Shown here: positions 32,831-44,086 of the stretch, piece after piece
Layout of the letters: each line of letters begins with the position of its first letter
How positions within the stretch are numbered: position 1 is the stretch's first letter
Assembly (NCBI RefSeq): GCF_000315625.1
Contig: NW_005434668.1
Span: 184,265-248,264 of the forward strand
Direction: 5' to 3'
Source of the DNA: Guillardia theta CCMP2712
Taxonomy: Eukaryota; Cryptophyceae; Pyrenomonadales; Geminigeraceae
Length of the DNA stretch: 64,000 bases
The notes under the pieces: generated by a model
Databases searched by the model: none
What the model saw: the letters and a program-made list of their open reading frames with translations, nothing else
What the model was told of the DNA's origin: nothing
Made by a program: the position numbers and the translations under genes

Positions 32831-34706
32831 CCTTACCTCCTCACCACCGTTACCCCTACCCCTACCCCTACCCCATCATGGAGGATATTTGCCCCTGATT
32901 GTCGGGCACCTACCCCTTACATCCACCCTATTGGTACCCCATCTCCCCATCCACCTTGTATTTTCAACCCCCCTTACCCCTCCTTGCCTCTCTAAGTACC
33001 CGTGTGAATTCCATCAATCACCCCCAACCATAGCATCAGATGGTGTACCCCTAATATCAAACAGTTTGTACCCACCCGGTCATCAACCACCCCTTTCTAT
33101 ACACGCTGCAAATACCACCCCATGAAATTCCTCTCACTCGTCCTTCCTTCACCCCTACTTTGAGAGGGGACCCACTGGAACCAGAATGACCCTTCGGAGA
33201 CAGGTACCCTACGTGGGCCATGTCCCGATGGAAAATTAGAAAAGTACCGGTACTCGTGTCTGGCTGGGGGGCATCGAAGTATTTTGCCATCAATATCACC
33301 CTACCCAAAGACTCCGTCTTCCAACTAGGAGTACCCTGACCCCAAAGGGGACCCGATTGTAACCAGCATTTCAGTCGCTGCTATCCAGGTCCTAGCGGCT
33401 ATGAGGTTCTTTTTTTATTATTTCTGGAGCAAGTTAGTGCTGTATTAACACCGGTACTTTATAGGTATTTTGGTGGGAAAATAGGGGTAGAACAGATGTG
33501 GAGTGGTGAAGAAACAAAAACTGAGAGCATATTGGATTATTCTTTTCGGCGGAAATAGAATGTGGCAGGGACAGCCCTGCATTACCGAGCAGGGTATTTT
33601 TGAAATTATTTTCATAATATTACCTACTAATATTCAAATTTCAATTTCTCATCAAGACACAGTTACAGAATTTGGTCGAATTCATGGAAATATCTTTCGA
33701 CATCTCAGTTCTCCCATGGAGAACTTTCAATCAATATGGCTAAATCGTGCGATCAAAGTTCAAACATTTTATAAAATATTTCAACAGAAATATCAAGATA
33801 AACTTTCATTCTGCCAGGCCCGCCCTGGTGGCCTCCTGATGATTGTCCACGTAATGATTTTTAACTTAACTTTGAGTAAACTCTGTGGGGCAGAAGTGAC
33901 ACGGAGTCCGACTGAGTCAACCGGGCCGTGCGGTACACGCCGGAGTTGGGCCGCGCCGCGGCGCGGTGCCACCGGCGGCCCGGTGCGGACGGTGACGCCA
34001 GGCTTCGCAACCGCCGTCAGTGAGTCCGGGCCGGGCCACCCGCCGGCCCGGCGGCGGGTCCGAGTCCGAGTCACTGAGGTGATCATCATGACGGCCACCG
34101 GCGTGATCCAGAGTCACCGAGTCAGCAACGGAGGGGGGGGGGGGCCGCCGGGGCCCGGGGGGGCGGCCCGGGGCCGCGAGACGGTACGGTGGCCGTCACA
34201 CTGGCAGGCCCTCTCTGATCTTTTTAACTCGAAGTCACGATTAATAAGTTATCCCGGAACCGGGACTGTGTGATAGGCGGGCCGGGCCGGGCTCCCGGAG
34301 TCCCAAGTCTGAGCCCGGCCCGTCACATTGCCGGCCACTGACCGTCACTGAGCCGCGAGTCGGCGCACCGGTCCGAGTCAGAGTGGAAGGCCGCTCTGAG
34401 GCCTCAGTCGATCATAACGTGCTGTAACCGACGCCTACCTGTCCATGCGGCGCACCTCCTTCTAGAAGGGGACGAGGAGGAGGGAGAGAGAGAAGGAGAG
34501 GAAGCAGAAGGAGAGCGAATCGAAGGACATACATTCTCTGAAGAGTATAACAAGCAGAGAAGACAGTAGGTGGAAGGATCACCGACGAGATCGAACGGGA
34601 GAGGTTCTCACAGGGGCAGGCATACACGCAGCCCAGAAATAAACAGCAGGCGAACGGATTAAGATCTTCGAGGAAACCAGACTCTTTCGTTCCATCTAGC
34701 TGAGAG
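32831..34706. other. intergenic: TACCCC-rich tract, AT-rich tract, GC-rich island
   Basis: Three blocks. 32820-33370 is rich in TACCC words on the plus strand, including CCCCTA repeats at 32852-32872. 33400-33870 is AT-rich. 33890-34400 is a GC-rich island with long G runs near 34131-34170; it follows CTTAACTTTGAGTAAA at 33865-33880. The last 300 bp lead into CSN4. Reading frames in the block lack splice or homology support. Confidence 0.65.
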
Positions 34707-35987
34707 ATGTCAGATCTTGCATCACAGCTCGATGCAATTGAGAAGATTTCGACTCATGCACAGAAAATCGATGAGTACAAGAAGTTGGCTGAAAAACTAT
34801 TTGCAAATCCGTGCATGGATTCCTTGCATTTCTTTTTGTCACGAATGGCTGAGGACCCACCGCCTTCGGGAGAGGCTGTTCCGACCATGATCTCCCGTCA
34901 GGTTCTCCAGGACTTTGTGAATTTCGTGTTTACGTGCAATACGTTGACTCCGGCGCAGAAGAAAGAGCTTGGGAATCTGTGTTTGGCAAAACTGAAAGCT
35001 AGATTATCTTCCTTTGAGGAACAATTCAGCATGGCCAGTGAACACATGGCCGATATTCTGCAGGGTGAGGAAGACTGGAAGGGTGCGGCAGACGTGCTCT
35101 CTCAGATCCCGCTCACATCGAGCCAGAGAAACATATCCGATGAGTATAAGGCAAAGATGTATGTTCGCATCGCCATGTTGTACCTGGAGGACGACAATGA
35201 GATTTCTGCGGAAGCCTTCGTCCACCGCTCTCACAACATCATCGGCAAACCGGATTTCACGAACTTGCAAGTCAAGTTCCAGCATCAGGCTTGCCGTGCC
35301 AGGATCTACGATGCGAAGCGCAAGTTTCTGGATGCGGCGAGGCATTACTACGAGCTGTCTCAGGTTGGAAAGGCCACGGTCCTTGCAGTGATGGGCGAGG
35401 AAGCAGCAAAACTTTCAAACATTGACGAGATGATAGAAACACAGAACTTAGATGCGCTGAACAAGGCTGCGATCTGTGTTGTCCTTGCTCCTGCTGGCCC
35501 TGATCGCTCTCGAACGCTGGCGATGCTGTACAAGGATGAGAGGACATCCAAGGTCAAGACCTTCAACATGCTGCAGAAGATCTACCTTGAACGCGTTGTC
35601 CGTGCGCCTGAGATCGAAGAGTTCCAGAAAGAGTTGAGACCGCACCAGATGGCTGAAACCTCAGACGGCTTCACAGTGCTGCAGAAGGCGATGATTGAGC
35701 ATAACTTGTTTGCAGCTGCAAAGATGTACAAGAATATCACGTTCAAAGAACTTGGATTCTTCCTGCATGTTGACCCTGACAAGGCCGAGAAGATAGCTCG
35801 AGACATGATTCTGGAGGATCGCATTGGAGGCAACATCGACCAGATAGACGGAATGATATACTTCGAGCATGGTTCCGACGCGATCAAGAATTGGGATAGC
35901 GAGATCGCTGGAGCTTGCATGGCCGTCAACGAAATCACGCAGTACATTGCAGATCATCATCCTGATTTCGTCTTACCCGTTGAGTAG
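34707..35987 (+). CDS. CSN4: COP9 signalosome subunit 4
   Basis: An open frame of 426 residues starting MSDLASQLDAIEKISTHAQK. It follows CSN4 throughout: helical repeats with MYVRIAMLYLEDDNEISAEA and RIYDAKRKFLDAARHYYELS, then RSRTLAMLYKDERTSKV and the PCI domain with MIEHNLFAAAKMYKNITFKE, LGFFLHVDPDKAEKIARDMI and a C-terminal DQIDGMIYFE. CSN4 is a structural subunit of the COP9 signalosome, which removes NEDD8 from cullins. Family members are near 406 residues. Positions 35364-35429 (66 nt, GT...AG, no stop, multiple of three) add 22 residues right after YYELSQ, where the family has a short loop, so this is probably an intron and the mature protein 404 residues. AATAAA at 36076-36081 is a likely polyadenylation signal. 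Confidence 0.92.
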   Translation: MSDLASQLDAIEKISTHAQKIDEYKKLAEKLFANPCMDSLHFFLSRMAEDPPPSGEAVPTMISRQVLQDFVNFVFTCNTLTPAQKKELGNLCLAKLKARLSSFEEQFSMASEHMADILQGEEDWKGAADVLSQIPLTSSQRNISDEYKAKMYVRIAMLYLEDDNEISAEAFVHRSHNIIGKPDFTNLQVKFQHQACRARIYDAKRKFLDAARHYYELSQVGKATVLAVMGEEAAKLSNIDEMIETQNLDALNKAAICVVLAPAGPDRSRTLAMLYKDERTSKVKTFNMLQKIYLERVVRAPEIEEFQKELRPHQMAETSDGFTVLQKAMIEHNLFAAAKMYKNITFKELGFFLHVDPDKAEKIARDMILEDRIGGNIDQIDGMIYFEHGSDAIKNWDSEIAGACMAVNEITQYIADHHPDFVLPVE

Positions 35988-36185
35988 TGGTGCAACAGGG
36001 CACGTGACTTTCTCCGATCGTGCTTTCAGCATGCTTGCTTGTGCTGTGCATGATAAGTTTTAGAGCATGTCCGAGAATAAACGCAAGAAAAAGAATCAAC
36101 GACCATCCTCTTTATTCACCACGCTCGCAATGTTTATTTACACAGATGATTCGCCGTGGTTCGAAGAAGCAGGAAGTAACCGAGG

Positions 36186-39083
36186 TCAGAAGTCTGAGGC
36201 TAGTTTGCCGTGCAACATTCTCCTGCCCACTGACGGAGCTCGTTCTAACTGGTTTCTCTTCACCTGGTCATCGTCCTCTACCTCGCTCGTGCTAGCGAAT
36301 CGAGCCCGCGGGCTAGACTTCTTCCTTAGGGACTCGACCAGCTGTTCAGCTTTTTCTGTTTCTGCCTTGGGATCCACTGCCACTGAGGTTCTGCGATTGA
36401 TGGGTGAGGTTGATCTCCGAGGGGACCGAAGGGGCGAGAGCCGTCGAGGACTTGATGCAGCGCGCAGAAATGACGAAGGAGAGGAAGGTTTCTCCGCTGC
36501 TTCCTCCTCCTCGTCCTCCTCGTCCTCCTCATTGGTCTGAACTTCCTTGAGTATCTGTGTCAAGCTGCGGGAGGATTGATGGAAGATGACCCAAGCCATC
36601 TCCGGGTACTTCTTCTCATTCATGACTCGCTCGCACAAGTCCCATTTGTAGAAAAGGTCAGGAGACATCGGATGGTTGGAAATCTTCTTAAGATTCTCTT
36701 TGATCGCCTCTGACGTGGCTCGAAACAGTGGCTGAAGACGCTTGCTGCTACGTTCTAGCTCTGGAGACTGCATAGCGTTCCTCTCAAAGTCTGGACTGAT
36801 CTTGATGTTGGACAAATCGTGATCGCGAGCAACCTTGCAGAACACACCTGAATCCACACGAGGCCACATATAAATCTTTGTGTAGATTCGGAGTTGTCGC
36901 AGGACATCGTTTGAAATGTGATCTTCGTCCAAACGCTTGACCAAAGACTGAAATTCGCTCCAGTCCACATCGCCATCCCCTGCAACATCGGCGGCCACAA
37001 AGAGGGCTTCTAGACGAGAGTCCATGCGATAGTTCATGTCCAACCATTCTTCAATCACCGTCTCCAGGCCAGCCTCAAGGTCCATTTCATCCCCGACATT
37101 CAGCGAATCGTAGATGTCAGTCTTGATACGCTCACGCTCTACAGCAGTAAGATTCGAGAAGACATAATCCAACGCTGCCAAGAATTCCCTTGTTTTAACC
37201 TGAATCGTCCTCATCCCAGACTCCAGCAATGGGCAGATACCCTGCCTAGCTAACACTAATGTGTTCAAGAAAACCTCCAGGCCATCAAGCGATATAGAGT
37301 GCTTCTCTACCTTGACTCCGTTGCGTGATTCCTCCATGAAATCAAATCCCAGGAATCTTGCAAAGAGCCCTATCCTGTGCCGGTATGCACTTCGAGGTAT
37401 CTCACGAGCGCCTGATTTCTTTTCCCTCCCTCGTACCTTGATGAGGATGTTTGTGAGAAGGCGAACCAAGGCCACTTCAGCTTTTTGCCTTCCCCTGCAC
37501 TCTCTCAAAAAGTACATGAAGAGAAACTCCTGCATGTTTTGTAGTGGCCGCTCTTTCTGCCGGTCGATGAAGTCGATGATAGCTTTCTCGGCATAGATTG
37601 AAGATATTTGCACCAACAGCTGCTGTTCTGGCATTTGTATCTCCCGCTTCAAGTCAAAAATTCTAACTTCCTGCTCGCATCTTTTCAAGATCTCGTTCCA
37701 CCACTGATCTTGTTCCGACAAAGTATCATCTTGAGTGGAAACTGCAGTCATCGTTGACTTTGTCACCAATTTGGCTTTGCCTGTGACAACTCCATCAATA
37801 CGGACTGTTTCTGTCTGTGATGCTGTGTCCCGTGTCATGTCCCTTTCATTCATCGTCATTATTTTCAGTGTCAGTAGCCATAACCACTTATTGACTGAGC
37901 GCTCGGTCTGAGTAGATCGGCTGGAAGAATCCGGTTTCCAGAGGTTTCGAAGAACTTCATCTTTGAGATCAAGGATTTCTTTATCTTTGGACGAGACGAT
38001 TCCTTTGAGTTCATCAAGCTTCTTGTCTTTCTCTAACAGTTTGGTTTCCATCTCTGCCCTTTTTGCATCCCAGCTTTTTTGCAGCGCTTCTTGCCGGGCG
38101 ATTGTCAACGCCAACTTGTCCTTGGCCAACGAGAAGCTCTTTCTGTCTTGCTGCGATTCGGTACTGACATCGTCCGTTCTGCGCTTCAGCATCTCGCACT
38201 CTTCACTCTTACTGTTCAAGGTTTGCTCCAGTGCCGTCTTCTGCTCTTGAAGAGCACCCAACTTTGATTTCAACGCGGCTATAACATTGTTCGCAGTGGT
38301 CAGCTTCTCTCGGAAACCTTCGAAGTCTTCTTTCGAAACTTCGAACTTGTTTTCACTCAGGCCCGTCATATCATTCAATTTCTGCTGCAACGCAAGGAGC
38401 TTGGCATCTCTCTCCTTCAGCATGTGAGCTTGTTCATGCTCCACTTGCCTCAACTTGGAGATCGCTGCTGTTTCCGCCTGTCTCGCAGCTGACGCCAACT
38501 TCTTCGCTTCCTTGAGCTGCTCTTGAACGTCCTTCAACTTCTGCTCCAGCACCGCCACCCTCGCATCGGAGGAAGGCTTGCGGAAGGATCCGACTTCATC
38601 GGGAGATCTGTTGGGTTTGGAATATCCCACCTTCCGTCGGGGAGCTTTCTGCTCATCGCCCTCCTTCACGGACAGCGGGCTGCTCTCGTCTCTTTCCCCG
38701 GGGGGAGGGGAGGGAAAGAACTCACTCTTGCTATCCTGCTCCTCAGAATCAGGAGAAAAGTCTGCGATGTTGTCTGAGGAGAGCTTTTCTTGGCGTCTAG
38801 CAGCAAACGAAGACGACGTCATCATCCCGGCTCTACTCTGACCGCGCGGCAGGATGGGACTCACAGACCTCCGTTCGTTCCGCTTCTCGCTCATGGCAGG
38901 TAGAGAAGACAGCACGCTGTTGCTCCTGCTCTTCCTTTTTGCTGAGATGAGATCATCATCATCATCATCGATCGGACTATGCGATGTCTGTCGCTTCGGA
39001 GAGACCGATCTCTGCCTGATCGATGTGTTTTTCATGCCTGGCATGGCCTGAGCCTGCTTGTCCTGTAGACCGCTGAAGGGCAT
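36186..39083 (-). CDS. intronless coiled-coil protein with an EF-hand
   Basis: An uninterrupted 965-residue frame, unusual among these intron-rich genes. The N terminus (residues 1-160) is disordered and Ser/Pro-rich with repeated RSVSP motifs that look like kinase sites. A coiled coil spans about 170-400 (LEQKLKDVQEQLKEAKKL, HMLKERDAKLLALQQKLND). A helical middle region follows (about 450-690), with FIDRQKERPLQNMQEFLFMY and AYRHRIGLFARFLGFDF. One EF-hand loop, DVAGDGDVDWSEF (near residue 700), has D1, D5, G6, D9 and E12 and should bind calcium. The tail is basic and Ser-rich with a short acidic run, EEDEEDEEEEAAEK. It converges with CSN4. I cannot name the family; a calcium-responsive cytoskeletal or ciliary scaffold is only a guess. 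Confidence 0.8.
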   Translation of the reverse strand: MPFSGLQDKQAQAMPGMKNTSIRQRSVSPKRQTSHSPIDDDDDDLISAKRKSRSNSVLSSLPAMSEKRNERRSVSPILPRGQSRAGMMTSSSFAARRQEKLSSDNIADFSPDSEEQDSKSEFFPSPPPGERDESSPLSVKEGDEQKAPRRKVGYSKPNRSPDEVGSFRKPSSDARVAVLEQKLKDVQEQLKEAKKLASAARQAETAAISKLRQVEHEQAHMLKERDAKLLALQQKLNDMTGLSENKFEVSKEDFEGFREKLTTANNVIAALKSKLGALQEQKTALEQTLNSKSEECEMLKRRTDDVSTESQQDRKSFSLAKDKLALTIARQEALQKSWDAKRAEMETKLLEKDKKLDELKGIVSSKDKEILDLKDEVLRNLWKPDSSSRSTQTERSVNKWLWLLTLKIMTMNERDMTRDTASQTETVRIDGVVTGKAKLVTKSTMTAVSTQDDTLSEQDQWWNEILKRCEQEVRIFDLKREIQMPEQQLLVQISSIYAEKAIIDFIDRQKERPLQNMQEFLFMYFLRECRGRQKAEVALVRLLTNILIKVRGREKKSGAREIPRSAYRHRIGLFARFLGFDFMEESRNGVKVEKHSISLDGLEVFLNTLVLARQGICPLLESGMRTIQVKTREFLAALDYVFSNLTAVERERIKTDIYDSLNVGDEMDLEAGLETVIEEWLDMNYRMDSRLEALFVAADVAGDGDVDWSEFQSLVKRLDEDHISNDVLRQLRIYTKIYMWPRVDSGVFCKVARDHDLSNIKISPDFERNAMQSPELERSSKRLQPLFRATSEAIKENLKKISNHPMSPDLFYKWDLCERVMNEKKYPEMAWVIFHQSSRSLTQILKEVQTNEEDEEDEEEEAAEKPSSPSSFLRAASSPRRLSPLRSPRRSTSPINRRTSVAVDPKAETEKAEQLVESLRKKSSPRARFASTSEVEDDDQVKRNQLERAPSVGRRMLHGKLASDF

Positions 39084-39570
39084 CAGATTTCACTCAGTTT
39101 GAATCGGAGGCAAGTTCTGATGAGGAGAAGGAGATGTTTTGCCTTGGCCATTTTCATCTCCATGCCTTAGCCTGTTGTGGCAGAATCTGCCATGATCTCC
39201 AAGGATCAAACTCTCACCGCGCTTCTGCTTCGGAGCCCCTGCATGCCGGCGTGTATCATATCACAATCAGCCTGTCACGATGTCGACGGTGCCTACTGCT
39301 TGTACTCCCTGATTCAGGAGAAGGTACAGGGCTCCCCGAGTCCCAAGAAACTGAAACTTCAAATATTTCATTCAACTTTGAAATATAAATTTAGAAAATT
39401 CTTATTTTCAACTCATCGTGTAAAACTCTTATGCAAGTCAATAACCCCATGGTGCGAAAGTAGACCTCGGATTACAGTATGAGCCTCAAAGATTCAAGTC
39501 AGTTACTACCAGCAGAATCAAGTGAGTAAAAAGTTGAGAGTGGTAGAGAATGAGGGCGATGATTCATTGA
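39084..39570. other. intergenic, divergent promoters
   Basis: Lies between the start codons at 39083 (reverse) and about 39571 (forward). Moderately AT-rich from 39350 to 39480. No repeat, island or clear TATA box is seen. Confidence 0.5.
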
Positions 39571-41562
39571 ATGCGTGGGGATGAGGGTCTGCAGGTCGTT
39601 TCTGGACTCACACCGGTCAAAATGCCAAACTTGAAAAGCGGAAAGCCTCGAAAGGAGGAGGAGGAGGACGACGAGGACGAGGACAGCTTCCTCATGGCCA
39701 ACTGGATGAACCACGCAGATCGTTCGGACGAGGGCTCAGACTGGCATGATGAATCAACTGTTGTGATTGAACGCCCGACTACAGTTTTGCAGTGCAAAGT
39801 TACTCCAAAACGATCCAAGATGGATATCACTGAAGCTGTTGCCAACATCTTAAATCAAGTCCGATTGGAGAAAGAAAGGACTATGGAGAACTTCGAGCTC
39901 GAGAGCGAAGAGGATCAACACAAGAATTTCAACCCGCTCTCGGATCGGTCAAAATCCACTCAAGGTGTGATGAATGTTAGATCTACACCAGTAGATGGCT
40001 CTCTAACATGACAAAACTAGAAGATTACATGGAAAGTGGTATACAAACGCCACATCCACCGAACCCCAAGAGATTGACGCTGCTTGAAAAAGTGTGAACC
40101 CTCTGATCCATTGATGGCGCTTATGTAAATTGATTTCTGATTCAGGCTGCATCGACCAGTTTCGAGATTGAGATGGAAAGAAGACAAGTTCGTCGGCCTC
40201 TCTCAGAAGGTTTGTAAAGGAGATATGACGGATTTGATGGTCTTAGTTGAAACCTTATCGGGAATATGTAGGGAGACAACTTCAGACTTCAAGACACAGC
40301 GACAGACATCTGATAGACTGGCAGCATCTTGATATGACAAGCCAACTCGATGGTATTTGGAACTTCCATGATCAGCCTTTCAACTGTTGTATATAACCAC
40401 TTACACCTGTTTAGCAGAAGACTTAGAAAGCTTGGAAGATGAGTTTCAATCCTTATTTCAGTCAGATTCATCATGGTCAATGAGATCTCAAAAGTTGCAA
40501 CAAGGAAAAAACTCGCGACATGTCAAGACGATTTCGATTCAGGTAAAGGAGCAGCCGACATCGACAGAGGACAGTAAGCTGCTGGATCATGAGCACCCAG
40601 ATGATTCAAGCATCAATCATGGCAACATCGGCAAACCCGCGTTTCATGCTGTCAGGGATAGGAAGTGGACAGAACCTGCGTTGATTGCAAGAAATGATTC
40701 CAGGTATGGAAGGGAAAAGCCCTCAACTCAATTTTGAGGTTGATCCAGCTCTTCCATGTCCGACATGTCTTCCACCTACGTTTCTTCGAGAGTAACCTTT
40801 CAACGATCTGCTGTTTCATGTTTCTCACTCGTGGTTAAGCATGGTTTTCCTTTCTCCCATCGTCAAAGTCATCACCTTGGACCCTCTCCCGATCCAACAA
40901 TAGGTTCGGCAAGATGAATTAGCTGAAGCGGTGGAAATCTAAGTTACGAATTCCAGGACTTGCGGTGTATCGACCTACCGGGCAGTATAACTTGCAAGTT
41001 TGCAAGAGGTGGGCATTGTGAAATATGTCGGAAGAGACAACAGTCATGATTTGTACAGGGGTTTTCCCTTCGAGATGCCGAAATACACGGATTGCTTTGA
41101 CTCAGCCAACGGCCCGAGCTCATTGGTTGAACGAGGTGAGATAAAGAAGTTCTTTTGCTCCTTGACCTTTATCCACCAGGCGATTCTAAGAAACACAAGA
41201 AGACTGGACAGTTTTACAGGGGCAAGTATAAAACCAAGAGCTTGGTTGATCTTGGTCGTGCAAACCCAAAGATTTCAGTCATGCAGCGCTGATGTTTCAC
41301 TTTCAGGCGAAAGATTTGACGACTATTCCCCCTACGCCACCAATCCGCAAGGTGAAGACAGCAAAGAGCAATCACACACTAAAACGCGATGACAGCCATT
41401 CACAAGAGCACAGAGAGCAGAAATACATACAGAACTGAGCAGTAAGTTGTTGAATACGCGAGACCGTCCGGAGCGAACTTTTGATGTCAACGCAGGCAAG
41501 ATACAACCCCCGGGACTCGAAAGAGCTTTATAGACGAAATCATGAAGCGAGGAACTGCGATT
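39571..41562 (+). CDS. disordered acidic/basic protein, multi-exon, unrecognised
   Basis: ATG 39571 (or 39622) opens an acidic exon (KEEEEDDEDEDSF, IERPTTVLQC, ITEAVANILNQVRLEKERT). Further exons join in phase: EDYMESGIQTPHPPNPKRLT (from about 40019), ASTSFEIEMERRQVRRPL (from about 40147), EDLESLEDEFQSLFQSDSSW (from about 40419). Later ones include a LAVYRPTGQYNLQ exon near 40960, SKKHKKTGQFYRGKYKTKSL near 41180, a KVKTAKSNHTLKRDDSHS exon near 41310, and a final one near 41500 ending RNCDCR and a stop. The product is low in hydrophobic residues, acidic at first then basic, and probably intrinsically disordered. No domain is recognised. Exon joins after 40700 are tentative and the 3' end is approximate. 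Confidence 0.4.
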
Positions 41563-42324
41563 GTCGATAAGCCCAAGGCGCCAAATTGGAGATCCGTCGG
41601 GTGAGAATTTTACATCCTTGGGGGATAGACAGGTGACCTGATGGCTTGCAGGGAATACTTCGTCGCAGAGCGTCAGTCAGGACGATCTTACGCATACAGC
41701 GATCTCCTCCAAAGAAGTTCTCTAGATTTCTACCATTACACCTGAGTATTGCCTCCACTTTCACGTAGCAAGCCATAGTCTTATCAACAATGTTCTAATG
41801 AAACCCAACCCAACTTTCTGCTCATCCCGCTACCCCCTGCTTTCGCCTCATCATCGTCATGCATTCCTCAAGTCACTTGTCCTCTACCTGATCCTTCATG
41901 ACAGAAACCTCTCCATCGCCTTCTCCTTCGCATCCTTCATGGTCTCTTGCCAAGTGCGTCAGTCTCAACCTGGGCGGTTCCTGCAGTCAAACTCATCAAT
42001 CAATACACTACCCCACCCCAATTAGTTTTATATTGCACCCCTGCCCTCAATATATCTGTATCTTACCCACCCTTTTATCTCAGAATTCGGGTACCCCCCA
42101 CCTCCTCGAAGCCAACCCCGAAAATCCTGGAATGCACCATTGAAGGGAAGGAAGGGAAGGACGGGTAAGAGCAAAGAGTGCGGAGAGGAGAGAGGATGGT
42201 GACAAGTGACAAGAACATGCAGAGTTGAACTTGGTTCCAGATACCTTGCCATGATATGATCAGCGAGCCGGAAAGTATTCGAGCAGCACGACCGCGCCAA
42301 ATCGAACGTGAATGATAAGCAACC
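41563..42324. other. intergenic
   Basis: Contains a pyrimidine-rich stretch at 41800-42110 with several TACCC words, and the promoter of the sugar transporter. No convincing gene; overlapping frames on both strands here are short. Confidence 0.5.
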
Positions 42325-44086
42325 ATGGCTTCAGCAGCTTTTGTCCTGTTCCTTGTTGTCAGCCATATGTTTGTATCATCCACGATGCTCATTTTAAATA
42401 AGGTTGAATGCTGAAAGGCATGCCTCAACCATCACAGTCTCATTTTCTCGCCTCCAGGCAGTTCTGCGACAACTACCCGTCGCAACGACCGTGTTAGTCC
42501 TCCAAGTAGGCGACTCGGAGTTCACCTACATGATCTGAGGGGTGAGCAGGTTGGATCCTCTGCCAGCATTCTCTGGTGTCTGGGAAAACTTGGAACCATT
42601 CAAGTCAGTGCTGGGGGATGTGTTATACCTTCCTGTCGAGTTACGACTCAACAGGTCAGTCCGTTCGAAGCGAGCAAAGCGAAGAGTTTCTTCTGGAATG
42701 CCATGGCCTTCATGCTCTTGCTCTTCTCCAACGCCAAGGTGAAAGGCGTGCATGCGCGGCGCTTCCTCTGACCCCCGACAGGCTCTCGAGGCTGCCAACG
42801 TTGAAGCCGTCATTGTCTTCCGCACGCTGTCGCTCTTCGTCACTGCTTACGGAGACTTCCGACTGTTGAAGGCACGGGAGGAGGAGGGGGAGGAGGAGGA
42901 GGAGGAGGAGGAGGAGGAGGAGAAGAAGAAGAAGAAGTCGAGGGGGGGGGGCGGGGGGAGCTGATATTTCCCTCCCACTGCAGACTCGGATTCTAAGTTT
43001 TCACATGCTCGGCACCCTCTGCCTTGTGCTCGTGGGCTCCCTGGGGTGAGGGAGGTGAATGAGAATCTCACAGTATCTGACAACTTGTATAAGGTATGTG
43101 ATGAGCGACAAGGGTCTCAAAGTTGAGAACATCTTCTGGGTCTTCTTCTATGGCTGCGCCAACGCTGCGTACCCGCTCGTCACGCAGGTGAGAAGGAGAC
43201 GGAGACGGTCACGTTCACTGTGCTCGGTCTGAGGAGGCTGCGCAGGTAGCGATCAGGAGGCACCAGCACATGAACTCCTGGGACAGAACATTCTACAACA
43301 ACCTGATGTACTATCACCCTCTCCTCTCCCTCCTCCCCTCGCCTGCTCCCTTCAACAACCTGATTCATCGTCATCTGCTCCTGCAGCTCATCCCTTCTCC
43401 TCTTACACACAACCTGTCCCCCCATCGCTCTGCTCCTCTTATCCTCCTTCTGCAGGACGCTGTTCGTGTTCTTGCCCGGCATCTTCCTGCTGGGAGAGCA
43501 CGAGACCATCCATGTCCTCACTGCACGTGGCCAATTGACCAGCTGGAGCATACTGCTCCTCCTCCTCTCCTGCATCTGGGGTCCTTCATTCCCCTGCTGA
43601 AGGAGGGAGCTCTTACGTGCCTGCAGGAACGGCCATCTCGTTCCTGGGGTTCCTGTGTCTGGAGCACGTGACAGCAACGTCGTTCAACGTGATGGGGAAC
43701 GCCAACAAGCTTCTCACGCTCGTCCTCAACAGTCTGATCTGGGACCAGCATGCGAGCTTGCAGGTGAGAAGCGATGATGCCCAAGTCGAGGAGGAGGAAG
43801 GGAAGTGGGAGGAGGGTCAGAGGGAGGAGGAAGGGTAGTGGGAGGAGGGTCAGGGAGGAGGAAGGAGAGTGAGTGAGTGAACGATGGGGGAGTGGGAAAG
43901 TGACAGGGAGGGAGGGAGGATGAGGCGGAGGGAAGGAGGGAGGGAGGACTAGAAGAAGGAAGGAGACGGAGGAATGGAGGGCAGAAGCAAGCTCCGAGTA
44001 GATGTGTGATGGCATGGCAGGCGAACATTTTTCTTTTAACGTCTCTTGTCGGGTCCGCCATGTATGGAGAGGTTCGCATCACTTGA
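42325..44086 (+). CDS. nucleotide-sugar transporter, SLC35/TPT family, probably GDP-sugar
   Basis: Ten exons: 42325-42402, 42458-42505, 42550-42738, 42782-42871, 42984-43045, 43094-43187, 43246-43307, 43456-43580, 43627-43763 and 44021-44086; 951 nt, 316 residues. The protein is nearly all membrane helices: MLILNKAVLRQLPVATTVLV, ANVEAVIVFRTLSLFVTA, FWVFFYGCANAAYPLVT, MNSWDRTFYNNL, LFVFLPGIFLLGE and WGTAISFLGFLCLEHVTATS, ending LLTSLVGSAMYGE. Ten or so helices and this motif order fit the drug/metabolite transporter fold of Golgi nucleotide-sugar exchangers. The motif GNANK corresponds to the GxxNK element that contacts the base in GDP-mannose and related carriers, so a GDP-sugar is the best guess. 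The intron 42872-42983 has a GC donor and a (GAG)n tract; a GT donor there would break the frame. Confidence 0.85.

Noticed and set aside
33503-34273. 256-residue forward frame before CSN4
   Set aside because: It spans an AT-rich tract and a GC-rich island with an abrupt change of composition; no domain or conserved pattern.
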